Assembly (NCBI RefSeq): GCF_029245835.1
Contig: NZ_JAQWOO010000082.1
Span: forward strand, 1-34,764
Length of the DNA: 34,764 nucleotides
Direction: 5' to 3'
From: Algibacter sp.
GTDB taxonomy: Bacteria > Bacteroidota > Bacteroidia > Flavobacteriales > Flavobacteriaceae
A model generated the notes under the pieces. The model was not told where the DNA came from, did not search any database, and saw nothing but the letters and a program-made list of their open reading frames with translations. Position numbers and translations under genes: made by a program. This document shows positions 16,153 to 25,907 of this stretch, piece after piece; the first letter of the stretch is position 1; every line of letters begins with the position of its first letter.

Positions 16153-17907
16153 TTATGATTTTAAATTAAGTTTTAAACTTAATTCTGTTAATTGTTCATC
16201 ATCTATGGGTGCGGGTGCATCTATCATGACATCGCGACCAGAGTTGTTTTTTGGGAATGCAATAAAATCTCTAATCGTTTCTTGTCCGCCTAAAATAGCA
16301 ACCAATCTGTCTAATCCAAATGCTAAACCACCATGAGGTGGTGCACCATATTGAAAGGCATCCATTAAGAATCCGAATTGTGCTTTGGCTTCTTCAGGCG
16401 TAAAGCCTAAATAATCGAACATTAATGATTGGGTTTCTTTATCGTGAATTCTGATAGAACCTCCTCCAATTTCGTTTCCGTTCAACACTAAATCGTAGGC
16501 ATTTGCCTTTACTTCACCTGGATTTGTTTTTAATAATTCTAATTGTCCTGGTTTTGGAGATGTAAACGGGTGATGCATAGCATGATAACGCTCAGTATCT
16601 TCATCCCATTCTAACAATGGAAAATCCATAACCCATAGTGGTGCAAATTCTTTCGGGTTTCTTAAGCCTAAACGTTCTGCTAATTCCATTCGTAAGGCAC
16701 TTAATTGTGCACGTACTTTGTTTTTATGGCCTGAAAGTACACAAACCAAATCGCCAGCTTTTGCGCCTGTAATTTCTGCCCATTTAGCTAAATCAGCTTG
16801 ATTATAAAATTTATCTACAGAAGATTTATAAGTGCCATCATCATTACAACGTGAGTAAACCATACCTAAAGCACCAACTTGCGGACGCTTTATCCAATCA
16901 ATTAACTTATCAATTTCTTTTCTTGTGTAACTATTCCCTCCAGGAACTGCTATACCAACTACCAATTCAGCATTATTAAAAACACCAAAATCTTTGTGTT
17001 GCGCAACAGCATTTAATTCTCCAAACTGCATTCCAAAACGAATATCTGGTTTGTCGTTTCCGTACAAACGCATCGCATCGTCATATAATAAACGGGGGAA
17101 CTTATCAACTTCAACACCGTTTACTTCTTTTAGTAAATGACGCGTTAAGCCTTCAAATGCATTTAAAATGTCTTCTTGCTCAATAAATGCCATTTCACAG
17201 TCTATTTGTGTAAATTCTGGCTGTCTATCGGCACGTAAATCTTCATCTCTAAAACATTTTACAATCTGGAAATATTTATCCATACCGCCTACCATAAGCA
17301 ATTGCTTAAAGGTTTGAGGTGATTGTGGAAGTGCGTAAAACTGCCCCGCGTTCATTCTTGAAGGCACCACAAAATCTCGGGCACCTTCTGGCGTAGATTT
17401 AATCAAATAAGGCGTTTCTACTTCAATAAACCCTTCTTTAGAAAGATAATTACGAACCTCTTGCGTCACTTTATGTCTGAATATTAAACTTTCTTTTACT
17501 GGATTACGACGAATATCTAAATAACGATATTTCATTCTTATATCTTCACCGCCATCTGTTTTGTCTTCAATAGTAAAAGGAGGTAATAAAGCTTCATTCA
17601 AAACAGTTAATTCTGAAACTAAAATTTCTATTTCTCCTGTTGGAATTTTTGGGTTTTTTGAAGCACGTTCAATTACAGTTCCTTTAACTTGAATAACGAA
17701 CTCACGTCCTAAATTCTGAGCTTGCATTATCAGGTCTTTTGATGTGCGTTCTTCATCAAATACTAATTGTGTTATTCCATAACGGTCGCGCAAATCAACC
17801 CAAACAATAAATCCTTTATCTCTAGATTTTTGAACCCAACCCGATAAAGTTACTTCTGTATTTATATTTGCAGCTCTTAACTCGCCACAATTATGACTTC
17901 TGTACAT
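16153..17907 (-). CDS. aspS: Aspartate--tRNA ligase
   Basis: Aspartyl-tRNA synthetase of the bacterial class II type, 584 residues from ATG at 17905-17907. It has an N-terminal OB-fold anticodon-binding domain (to about 110), the catalytic core with motif 2 [18 protein letters not shown], the bacterial GAD insertion domain (about 285-410) and motif 3 [13 protein letters not shown]. The start [11 protein letters not shown] matches the family. A longer frame from ATG 17955 adds 16 residues, but a TAAATTTG promoter element (17925-17932) lies within it, so transcripts would begin after that ATG. A strong terminator follows directly. Confidence 0.98.
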   Translation of the reverse strand: MYRSHNCGELRAANINTEVTLSGWVQKSRDKGFIVWVDLRDRYGITQLVFDEERTSKDLIMQAQNLGREFVIQVKGTVIERASKNPKIPTGEIEILVSELTVLNEALLPPFTIEDKTDGGEDIRMKYRYLDIRRNPVKESLIFRHKVTQEVRNYLSKEGFIEVETPYLIKSTPEGARDFVVPSRMNAGQFYALPQSPQTFKQLLMVGGMDKYFQIVKCFRDEDLRADRQPEFTQIDCEMAFIEQEDILNAFEGLTRHLLKEVNGVEVDKFPRLLYDDAMRLYGNDKPDIRFGMQFGELNAVAQHKDFGVFNNAELVVGIAVPGGNSYTRKEIDKLIDWIKRPQVGALGMVYSRCNDDGTYKSSVDKFYNQADLAKWAEITGAKAGDLVCVLSGHKNKVRAQLSALRMELAERLGLRNPKEFAPLWVMDFPLLEWDEDTERYHAMHHPFTSPKPGQLELLKTNPGEVKANAYDLVLNGNEIGGGSIRIHDKETQSLMFDYLGFTPEEAKAQFGFLMDAFQYGAPPHGGLAFGLDRLVAILGGQETIRDFIAFPKNNSGRDVMIDAPAPIDDEQLTELSLKLNLKS

Positions 17908-17924
17908 AGAAAAATTTTGATGTG

Positions 17925-17932
17925 CAAATTTA
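17925..17932 (-). promoter_or_regulatory. TAnnTTTG promoter element for aspS
   Basis: The minus strand reads TAAATTTG, ending 17 nt before the ATG at 17907. It decides between the two possible aspS starts in favour of the shorter, family-typical one. No clear -33 element is seen. Confidence 0.6.
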
Positions 17933-18046
17933 GTAAAATAGGACTGAGAATACATTTTTATCGTTGTTTTTTTAGCGACAAAGGGCGTATTATATTAGAG
18001 AACATGGATTATTTTGTTATTGATTTAGTTTTATTATATTCTTAAA

Positions 18047-18099
18047 ATATTTATTAAATATTTATTAATTAAATATTTTATTAAGTATTTTTTTATTAA
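18047..18099. repeat. AT-only imperfect tandem repeat upstream of the TonB-dependent receptor
   Basis: ATATTTATTAA occurs twice exactly in tandem (18047-18057, 18058-18068), followed by ATATTTTATTAA (18073-18084) and GTATTTTTTTATTAA (18085-18099). The unit period of about 11-15 nt puts A/T tracts roughly one helix turn apart, which would favour bent DNA upstream of the receptor's start at 18153. No consensus TAnnTTTG is seen for that gene. Confidence 0.5.
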
Positions 18100-18152
18100 A
18101 ATCTTAAATATATGCATATATTAGTGATGACTAATTCAAAATAATTAATATT

Positions 18153-21014
18153 ATGAACAAATTATTAAATTTAAAAGCATTGATATTTCTATTGTTTATA
18201 GGGGTGTCAACAAGTTTAATGGGGCAAGAGGTCTCAGGTAATGTAACGGATAACTCTGGGGCCTTACCAGGGGTTTCAGTAGTTGTAAAAGGGACTACTG
18301 TAGGAACCTCCACAGATTTTGATGGAAACTATTCGATTAATGCTAATACCGGAGACGTTTTGGTGTTTTCTTATGTTGGTTACGAAACTCAAGAGAATGA
18401 AGTTTTAGGGAATACCATGAATGTGCTAATGCAGTCTGGTGTGGCATTAGAGCAAATTGTACTAATTGGGTCTAGAAACCCTGCCAGAACCGCTATAGAT
18501 ACCCCAGTTCCAGTTGATGTTATTAACGTTGCAGAATTAACTGCTGCAGGTCCGCAAGTAAATTTAAATCAGATTTTAAATTTTGTTGCGCCATCATTTA
18601 CATCAAATACACAAACTATTTCAGATGGAACAGATCATATTGATCCAGCTTCATTACGTGGTTTAGGACCAGATCAAGTTTTAGTTTTAATCAATGGAAA
18701 AAGAAGACATAACTCGTCTTTAGTAAATGTAAACGGAACATTTGGTAGAGGTAGCGTTGGAACCGATTTAAACGCTATCCCATCAGGCGCCATTAAGCGA
18801 TTAGAAGTTTTACGAGATGGTGCTGCTGCACAGTACGGGTCTGATGCTATAGCAGGTGTTATTAATATTGTTTTAAATGACAATGTTAATGAGCTTACCT
18901 TAAATATGACGACAGGAGCCCATTTTTCTGAAAACGCTAATAATCAAACTGGCGGTGTTGATGGTGAAACTGTAAATATTAGTGCAAATTATGGATTGGC
19001 ATTAGGAGATCATGGTGGGTACATTAATTTTACTGGTGATTTTGATTTTAGAGAACATTATAGTAGAATGAAGGAATGGGAAGGTGATGTGTTTAATCTT
19101 TATAATACGGTTGAACGATTTGCAAGTAATGATGGTTATAATATAGCGGATTTAATAGATGATGACAACTTAGATGATGTGATCCAATATGGTAATGCTG
19201 CAGGTTTAGGATTAAGCCCTACAGCTACAAAAGCTGATTTACAAACAATTTTAGGGGCAGATAATACAACTGCTGAGTTAGCTGCAAGAGGATTAGAAAG
19301 AAGCGATTTTAACATGCGTGTTGGTCAATCTGAAGTGCGTGGTGGGCGCTTTTTTGCAAACATGTCTTTACCGGTTGATGATAAAGGAACAGAGCTTTAT
19401 TCATTTGCTGGAATGAGTTCTAGAAAAGGAAATTCTGCTGGGTTTTATCGTTTGCCAAATCAAAGTAGAACCTATACACCAGCTTACATCAATGGCTTTT
19501 TACCAGAAATTAATTCTACAATTTCTGATAAATCTTTTGCTGTTGGTATAAAAGGGGTTGTAAATGGTTGGAATGTTGACTTAAGTAATACATGGGGGAA
19601 AAATGGCTTTTTATACACCATAGGTAACACCTTTAATGCGTCGCGTCAAAATGCATCTCCAACAACTTTTGATGCAGGAGGATTTAACTTTGCTCAGAAT
19701 ACCGTTAATTTAGATGTTAATCAGTTTTATAATGATATTATGAGCGGGCTAAATATTGCATTTGGAGCGGAATACCGTTTAGAAAATTATGAAATTATTG
19801 CAGGTGAAGAAGCGTCTTATGGACAATATACTCAAGAAGGAGAGTTAATTACATTGCCAACTCAAAGTCCTTCTGTTGATTTTTTTGGTCGAGGAAGACC
19901 AGGAGGTTCTCAAGTATTCCCAGGATTTAGTCCTGCTAATGAATTATCTAGAGATAGAAGTAGTATCGCTGGGTATTTTGATTTAGAGGCTGATTTTTCT
20001 GAAACGTTTTTAGCAAGTTTTGCAACTCGTTTTGAAAATTATTCGGATTTCGGATCGACTATTAATTTTAAATTAGCAACAAGATTAAAAGCTACCGATA
20101 ATTTAAATTTAAGAGCTGCTTTAAATACGGGGTTTAGAGCGCCGTCTTTACATCAGTTGAATTTCAACTCAACATCAACCATATTCGAAGATGGTGTTCC
20201 AGTTGAAGTTGGAACCTTTTCTAATGATAGTAGGGCTGCAAAACTTTTAGGAATTCCACAATTAAAAGAAGAAACTTCTAAAAGTATAAGTATAGGATTT
20301 ACCGCGAACATGCCTGATGCTAATGTAACAGTTACTATAGATGGGTATTGGGTAGGTATTGATGATAGAGTGGTTTATACTGGTCAATTTGCAGGCCCAG
20401 GAACAGGAACAGAACTAGATAATTTATTGTCTCAAGCTAATGCTTCTGCAGCATCATTTTTTGCAAATGCTATAGATACCGAATCAAGAGGTATTGATGC
20501 CGTTGTTACTTGGGACTTAGTTGTAGCAAATAAAGCGAAACTTAAAAACACGTTTTCTGCAACCTTTTCTAAAACCAAAAAAGTAGGAGATATTAAATCG
20601 TCTCAAGTTTTAAAAGATGCTGGTTTGGAGGGGACTTATTTTCCAGAAACGAGTAGAATTTATCTTGAAAAAGCAGTGCCACGTTCAAAAATTAATTTAA
20701 CTCATAATTTAGCTTCTGGCAATTGGAATGTGTTCTTAAGAAATGTTTGGTTTGGTGAAGTCTCTGAGGCTACGGATAACGTTGCTAACCAACAAGTTTT
20801 TGGTTCAAAATTAGTTACTGATTTATCTTTTGGTTACAAAGCAACAGAAAGTTTAACATTTACTGTTGGAGCTAACAATTTACTAGACGTGTTTCCAGAT
20901 AGAGCTATTGAAGCCAATAGAAGTGGAGGCCGTTTTGATTGGTCTAGACGTTCTCAACAATTTGGAATAGGCGGGCGTTTTCTTTTCGCAAGGGTAAGTT
21001 TTAAATTAAAATAA
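18153..21014 (+). CDS. TonB-dependent outer-membrane receptor
   Basis: The 953-residue protein imports an unidentified ligand across the outer membrane using TonB energy. It has a signal peptide (about 1-24, ending SLMGQ) and a carboxypeptidase-regulatory-like domain (about 26-105, GNVTDNSGALPGVSVVVKGT...GTSTDFDGNY). A plug domain (about 115-240) contains SLRGLGPDQVLVLINGKRR and RLEVLRDGAAAQYGSDAIAGVINI, and a beta-barrel runs to the terminal segment FARVSFKLK. No SusD-like gene is adjacent, so it is not a classical SusC/SusD pair. It stands alone; candidate ligands such as siderophores or other organics cannot be chosen from sequence. Confidence 0.93.
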   Translation: MNKLLNLKALIFLLFIGVSTSLMGQEVSGNVTDNSGALPGVSVVVKGTTVGTSTDFDGNYSINANTGDVLVFSYVGYETQENEVLGNTMNVLMQSGVALEQIVLIGSRNPARTAIDTPVPVDVINVAELTAAGPQVNLNQILNFVAPSFTSNTQTISDGTDHIDPASLRGLGPDQVLVLINGKRRHNSSLVNVNGTFGRGSVGTDLNAIPSGAIKRLEVLRDGAAAQYGSDAIAGVINIVLNDNVNELTLNMTTGAHFSENANNQTGGVDGETVNISANYGLALGDHGGYINFTGDFDFREHYSRMKEWEGDVFNLYNTVERFASNDGYNIADLIDDDNLDDVIQYGNAAGLGLSPTATKADLQTILGADNTTAELAARGLERSDFNMRVGQSEVRGGRFFANMSLPVDDKGTELYSFAGMSSRKGNSAGFYRLPNQSRTYTPAYINGFLPEINSTISDKSFAVGIKGVVNGWNVDLSNTWGKNGFLYTIGNTFNASRQNASPTTFDAGGFNFAQNTVNLDVNQFYNDIMSGLNIAFGAEYRLENYEIIAGEEASYGQYTQEGELITLPTQSPSVDFFGRGRPGGSQVFPGFSPANELSRDRSSIAGYFDLEADFSETFLASFATRFENYSDFGSTINFKLATRLKATDNLNLRAALNTGFRAPSLHQLNFNSTSTIFEDGVPVEVGTFSNDSRAAKLLGIPQLKEETSKSISIGFTANMPDANVTVTIDGYWVGIDDRVVYTGQFAGPGTGTELDNLLSQANASAASFFANAIDTESRGIDAVVTWDLVVANKAKLKNTFSATFSKTKKVGDIKSSQVLKDAGLEGTYFPETSRIYLEKAVPRSKINLTHNLASGNWNVFLRNVWFGEVSEATDNVANQQVFGSKLVTDLSFGYKATESLTFTVGANNLLDVFPDRAIEANRSGGRFDWSRRSQQFGIGGRFLFARVSFKLK

Positions 21015-21033
21015 TTAATACATTACTAGTCTT

Positions 21034-21083
21034 AATAAATCAAAAAACTCCAATATGTATTGGGGTTTTTTGATTTATTAAAT
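21034..21083. terminator. Bidirectional terminator, 23-bp inverted repeat
   Basis: Arms 21034-21056 and 21061-21083 pair over 23 positions with a single G-U mismatch and a 4-nt loop. A-runs and T-runs flank the GC core (CTCC/GGGG) on both sides, so it can terminate both the TonB receptor gene (+) and the convergent RND operon (-). Confidence 0.85.
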
Positions 21084-21117
21084 AACAACTTTACTTGAGT
21101 TGTTTAAACATTTAGTC

Positions 21118-21142
21118 AGACTCACACTTGCAGGATAATGAC
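21118..21142. repeat. Degenerate dispersed repeat remnant
   Basis: CAGACTCACACTTGCAGGATAATGACA-like sequence resembles the GATTC(C/T)C..GGGAATGACA repeat, more decayed than the copy at 6687-6712. It lies between the bidirectional terminator and the end of the RND gene. Confidence 0.25.
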
Positions 21143-21193
21143 AATTTTAATTGCATTCTCGTTTATAAATAGAGGACTTTATTTTTCAATATT

Positions 21194-24100
21194 TTAAGCT
21201 TCTTGAGCAATTAATTCTTTAGTATTTGATACTCTATCTTTATATAACCACATTTTAAATTTCGTTATAAGATAGAATAAGATAGGAACTACTATCAGTG
21301 TTAAAAAAGTAGCTATAAAAAGCCCGTAAATAACAGTCCATGCTAGTGGTCCCCAGAAAATTACATTATCACCTCCAACATAAATATTAGCATCAAATTC
21401 GCTAAATAATGTAAAGAAGTTAATGTTTAAACCCGTAGCCAAAGGAATTAATCCTAAAATGGTAGTAATTGCTGTTAATAATACAGGCCGTAAACGTGCT
21501 TTTCCACCTTTTACAATAGCTTCAACAAGATCGTTTTTATCTAAGTATTGATTTTCTTCTAAATCGTGTTCCACTTTTTTTCTGTCAATTAATAGTTGAG
21601 TATAATCCAAAAGCACTACGCCGTTATTTACCACAATACCAGCAAGTGATATGATTCCCATCATAGTCATCATAATAACAAACGCACTTCCTGTTGCAAC
21701 AATACCTCCAAATACACCAATTAAACTCAAGAAAATGGCAAGCATAATAATCCCTGGTTTTGAAATTGAGTTAAATTGAAAAATTAAAATGAAGAAAATT
21801 AAACCCAACCCAGTAAAAAAGGCACCCATTAAAAAAGCCATTTGTTTGTTTTGTTCTTCAATTTGACCGGTATAATCAATTTTTACACCATCAGGTTTTT
21901 CAGTAAAACCTTGCATTTCATTTTGAACCATGGAAACAATAGCGCCAGCGTCAGTAAATCCTGGAGCCAAAGCAGAGTAAAGGGTTACTACTCGTTTTAC
22001 ATCTTTATGTTTTATAGCACTAAAGCCAGAGTTGTTAGATTGTTTAGCAACAGTAGAAACAGGGATTTCTTTTATCTGTCCTGAAGCCATATCTCTGAAG
22101 GTTATTTTCTGATTAAAAATAGCACTAGTATTGTATCGGTTTTCTTCATTAAAACGCACATAAATATCGTAATCTTCTCCATCTTCCTTATAGACACCTG
22201 CTTTTGCACCAAAAATAGAATTACGTAATTGTTGCCCAACTTGACCTGAAGTTATACCAAGTTCTCCAGCCTTTTTTCTATCAACAATAACTTGCATTGA
22301 TGGTTTAGATTTGTTCACATCAATTTTCAATTCATCAATACCTTGGATATTCTTAGAATTAATGAAATCGCGCATGCTTTCGGCTGTGGCAATTAATTCA
22401 CCGTAATCTTCACCTTCTAATTCAACATTTATTGGATATCCAGCAGGTGGTCCCGCTGCGTCTTTTTCAACAGAAATAGCAACACCAGGATAGATATCTT
22501 TTAAAGCTTCTTGTACTTTTTTAAGAAGACCTTGACTATCTGCACCCTTCCTGAATTTGTACTCTCGCATGCTTGCGGTTATTTTTCCACGATGTGGCAT
22601 TTCGGCAGCAGAACCTCCATCAGTTTGTGGATTACCGGCTCCCTCTCCTACTTGAGAAACGGCACTTTCCGTTAAGAAATTATAATCCCCGCTCATATAA
22701 GCTTCATCATTTATAATTTTATAAACGCGTTGCTCAATATCTTTTGTGATGGCATTGGTTTTTTTGATGTCGGTACCTTCAGGATATTCTATATATACAA
22801 TAATTTGATTGGGCTTATTTTCAGGAAAAAATTCAACTTTTGTACGCTGACTTCCAACCGATGCGCCAAAGCCCATAAAGGCTACAATAAGTAGTGCAAA
22901 TGTGCCAATTGTTATTAATGCTGGTTTTTTTTCGCTAAGTGCATAACGAAGCGATTTTTCATAAGCGCGTTCCCATCGAGGTAATACATTATTTTGAAAC
23001 GCGTTAGACCATTTTCTTAAAAATAATCGATAAGCCCAAAGTAAAATGACATTTACAATCATTAAGGTTCCTAAGCCTCTATAACTACCACCAAAAATAA
23101 AAATCAACAAACCTATTCCTCCAATAATAGCAGAGATTTTAATTATGTTTTTTAAAGGCATGTCTTTATCTTCTGTAGTCATAAATTGAGACACCATAAC
23201 CGAGTTAAAGAAGATGGCCACAAAAAGTGAAGATCCTAAAACCACAGATAATGTGATGGGGAAATATTTCATAAATTGTCCCATAACACCAGGCCATAAA
23301 CCTAATGGGATAAAAGCAGCTACCGTTGTTGCAGTAGATATAATTATAGGAAAAGCAATTTCTCCAATTCCTTTTTTTGCCGCTTCAACGCGACTCATAC
23401 CTTCTTCAGACATTAAACGATACACGTTTTCAACTACTACAATACCATTATCAACCAACATACCTAGTCCCATAATTAATCCGAATAAGATCATGGTGTT
23501 CATAGTGTAGCCTAAGAGGTTTAATATCATTAAAGACATAAACATAGACATAGGGATTGCAAACCCAACAAACAGGGCGTTTTTAAACCCTAAGAAGAAC
23601 ATTAAAACCGTTACAACCAGAATAATACCGAAGATAATGTTGTTTACTAAATCGTCTACTTGACCAATAGTTTTTGAAGATTGATCGTTAGTGATCGTGA
23701 CTTTTAAATCTGGCGGAAATTTATTTGCTATAGCATCTTTAACCATAACTTGTATCTGTTCTGCAGCAGCAACCATGTTTTTTCCAGCTCGTTTTTTTAC
23801 ATCAAGCATCACCACTGGCTCACCAAACTCTCTGGCGTATGTTGTTTTGTCTTCATCTTTGAATACGACTTTAGCAACATCTTTAAGATAAATAGGGTTG
23901 TTGTTTTCAGATTTTACAACAAAATTTTCTAATTCTTTAGGGTCGTCTATTTCACCTAAAATTCTTATGGTTCGTCGTTGCCCGCTAGAAATTAAATTAC
24001 CCGCAGACATAGTCATATTTTCTCTACTTATGGTATTTATAATATCATCAAAACTAACCTGAGCAGCCATCATTTTATAAATATCTACTGCAACTTCAAC

Positions 24101-24700
24101 TTCCTTTTCTTGGGCACCGCGAATATCTACTTGTTTAATTTCTTGAAGCCCTTCAATTTCATCTTCAAGATATTCACCATATTCTTTAAGTTTATCTATA
24201 GGGTAATCTCCAGAAATATTAATATTAAGAATTGGAATTTCTTCAGACATGCTTAAATCGAACACATTAGGTTCTACTTTAGCGCCATTAAAAGTTGGCC
24301 AGTCTTCACCAGAGGTTTCAGAATCTATTTCGTCTTTTACTTTTTGTTTGGCGGCTTCAACAGAAATACTTTCATCAAATTCAACGACCACAATGGAGTA
24401 ATCTTCTTGCGATGTTGAGGTGATTTCAATAACATTACTAACCGTTTTAAGTTTATCTTCTATGGGGTCTGTAATGAGTTTTTCGATGTCTTCTGCAGTG
24501 TTTCCTGGGTATACAGAGCTAATATAAATTTTGGTTTCTTTAATCTCTGGAAAGTTTTCTCGAGGCATACTAAAATACGCACCTGCGCCAAGAAATAATA
24601 TTAATGCAATCAACACATACATGGTTGTTTTGTTGTTGATGGCCCAAGAGGATAAACCAAACTCTTTATCTACTTCTTTTTTCTTTTTATCTTTTGTCAT
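21194..24700 (-). CDS. RND efflux transporter permease subunit
   Basis: This inner-membrane proton-driven pump of the AcrB/AcrD/AcrF family has 1168 residues, slightly longer than E. coli AcrB (1049). It shows the usual duplicated plan: TM1 near 25-45, a periplasmic porter/docking loop (about 50-350), TM2-6, a central segment with TM7 near 610, a second periplasmic loop (about 630-900) and TM8-12. TM4 carries GMLVDNGIVVVEN, with one Asp where AcrB has two (the second is Asn). The TM10 region reads VVNNGVVLLDY, where AcrB has its relay lysine (Asn here). The proton relay may therefore differ. It ends an operon with tetR, tolC-type and adaptor genes and starts 16 nt after the adaptor's stop. 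Confidence 0.95.
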   Translation of the reverse strand: MTKDKKKKEVDKEFGLSSWAINNKTTMYVLIALILFLGAGAYFSMPRENFPEIKETKIYISSVYPGNTAEDIEKLITDPIEDKLKTVSNVIEITSTSQEDYSIVVVEFDESISVEAAKQKVKDEIDSETSGEDWPTFNGAKVEPNVFDLSMSEEIPILNINISGDYPIDKLKEYGEYLEDEIEGLQEIKQVDIRGAQEKEVEVAVDIYKMMAAQVSFDDIINTISRENMTMSAGNLISSGQRRTIRILGEIDDPKELENFVVKSENNNPIYLKDVAKVVFKDEDKTTYAREFGEPVVMLDVKKRAGKNMVAAAEQIQVMVKDAIANKFPPDLKVTITNDQSSKTIGQVDDLVNNIIFGIILVVTVLMFFLGFKNALFVGFAIPMSMFMSLMILNLLGYTMNTMILFGLIMGLGMLVDNGIVVVENVYRLMSEEGMSRVEAAKKGIGEIAFPIIISTATTVAAFIPLGLWPGVMGQFMKYFPITLSVVLGSSLFVAIFFNSVMVSQFMTTEDKDMPLKNIIKISAIIGGIGLLIFIFGGSYRGLGTLMIVNVILLWAYRLFLRKWSNAFQNNVLPRWERAYEKSLRYALSEKKPALITIGTFALLIVAFMGFGASVGSQRTKVEFFPENKPNQIIVYIEYPEGTDIKKTNAITKDIEQRVYKIINDEAYMSGDYNFLTESAVSQVGEGAGNPQTDGGSAAEMPHRGKITASMREYKFRKGADSQGLLKKVQEALKDIYPGVAISVEKDAAGPPAGYPINVELEGEDYGELIATAESMRDFINSKNIQGIDELKIDVNKSKPSMQVIVDRKKAGELGITSGQVGQQLRNSIFGAKAGVYKEDGEDYDIYVRFNEENRYNTSAIFNQKITFRDMASGQIKEIPVSTVAKQSNNSGFSAIKHKDVKRVVTLYSALAPGFTDAGAIVSMVQNEMQGFTEKPDGVKIDYTGQIEEQNKQMAFLMGAFFTGLGLIFFILIFQFNSISKPGIIMLAIFLSLIGVFGGIVATGSAFVIMMTMMGIISLAGIVVNNGVVLLDYTQLLIDRKKVEHDLEENQYLDKNDLVEAIVKGGKARLRPVLLTAITTILGLIPLATGLNINFFTLFSEFDANIYVGGDNVIFWGPLAWTVIYGLFIATFLTLIVVPILFYLITKFKMWLYKDRVSNTKELIAQEA

Positions 24701-24716
24701 TAGTTTTGGTCTTTGT

Positions 24717-25895
24717 TTAGTTTGAAGTGTTTAGGTCTAAAATCTTCACATCTTGTCCATCCTTAACACTACGTGCGCCTTCATCAATAATTTCTTCACC
24801 ATTTTTAATACCAGAAAGTACTTCAATGTAATCGCCTTGAGTTCTACCTGTTTCAATAAACTCGCGCTTTACTTTAGCTTTGTTTTCAATTTTGTCAGTG
24901 ATGGTGTAAACATATTGTTGGCCTTCAGCATTTTCTGAAATAATACTTTGAGGAATTAAAATGGCATTTTTATTAGTATAATCATTGATTTTTAGTTTTG
25001 CTGTTAGGTTAGGCTTTATGGCTATATCCTTATTAGGAATTGCAATTTCTACCTTAAATGTTCGGTTTGCCGGATTGATAAAATTACCTGCTTGACGTAC
25101 TTTAGCATCAATTTCTTTTCCTAAAACAGGAAAGTCTACTTTTACCTCTTTTCCTTCTATAATATCTGATACATAGCGTTCAGGAACGTCAGTTTCAATA
25201 TACATATCATCAAGATTTACAATTCTAAATAATTGCGATTGTCCAGGAGCAACAACACTTCCTTGATCTGTTATAACATCGTCAATAGTTCCGTAAAATG
25301 GTGCACGAACTAACGTTTTACCAACTTGTTGTTGTAATTGTTTTGTAGCTTCTAGTTGACCTTCGTAAGCTGCTTTAGCTTGTAAATACTGAATTTCACT
25401 CCCTATTTTCTGATTCCACAAACGCTCTTGTCGTTCAAAAGTTGTTTTTGCTAAGTCGGATTGAATTTTTAATTGTGATAATTGCTGACTTAAACCACCA
25501 TCGTCAATTTTGGCTAAAATTTGTCCTTTGCTAACCTTTTGTCCTTTTTTAACATAGACGCGAGACAATACACCAGAAAACTCTGGGTATATTACTAGGT
25601 TTTGTTTTGTGTTTACATTGCCTTGAAGTTCTACAAAGTGATTAAAAACACTTTCTTTAGCAGCAAAAGTGGTTATTAGAGGAACTTTTTCTTGAGGGTC
25701 TAAGTTTTTAATGGATTTTTCTAATTGTTTTAATTTGGATAAAATTTCTTGAGAAGAAACATCTAATTCGGCTTTCTTTTTCCTGATAAGTTCCAAATTA
25801 TTTGTGGCAATAATGTCTTCAACAGATTTAGTCTTATCGCCTCCACAAGATGATAAAAGAAAGGTTACTAGTATTAGTGAATATATATATTTCAT
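24717..25895 (-). CDS. RND efflux periplasmic adaptor subunit (lipoprotein)
   Basis: Membrane fusion protein of the tripartite pump, 392 residues. The lipoprotein signal ends at Cys17 in TFLLSSCGGDK. A coiled-coil segment (about 30-65) precedes the first half of the lipoyl-like domain (VYVKKGQKVSKGQILAKIDD), followed by a long hairpin with QSDLAKTTFERQERLW and the second lipoyl half (VRAPFYGTIDDV). Beta-barrel and membrane-proximal domains complete it. It bridges the inner-membrane RND protein and the TolC-like channel. It lies 12 nt after the tolC-type gene and 16 nt before the RND gene. Confidence 0.95.
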   Translation of the reverse strand: MKYIYSLILVTFLLSSCGGDKTKSVEDIIATNNLELIRKKKAELDVSSQEILSKLKQLEKSIKNLDPQEKVPLITTFAAKESVFNHFVELQGNVNTKQNLVIYPEFSGVLSRVYVKKGQKVSKGQILAKIDDGGLSQQLSQLKIQSDLAKTTFERQERLWNQKIGSEIQYLQAKAAYEGQLEATKQLQQQVGKTLVRAPFYGTIDDVITDQGSVVAPGQSQLFRIVNLDDMYIETDVPERYVSDIIEGKEVKVDFPVLGKEIDAKVRQAGNFINPANRTFKVEIAIPNKDIAIKPNLTAKLKINDYTNKNAILIPQSIISENAEGQQYVYTITDKIENKAKVKREFIETGRTQGDYIEVLSGIKNGEEIIDEGARSVKDGQDVKILDLNTSN

Positions 25896-25907
25896 TTTTG
25901 ATTGATT

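Noticed and set aside
18153-21014. Possible SusC of a polysaccharide utilisation locus
   Set aside because: No SusD, glycoside hydrolase or regulator lies beside it, so it was called a generic TonB-dependent receptor.
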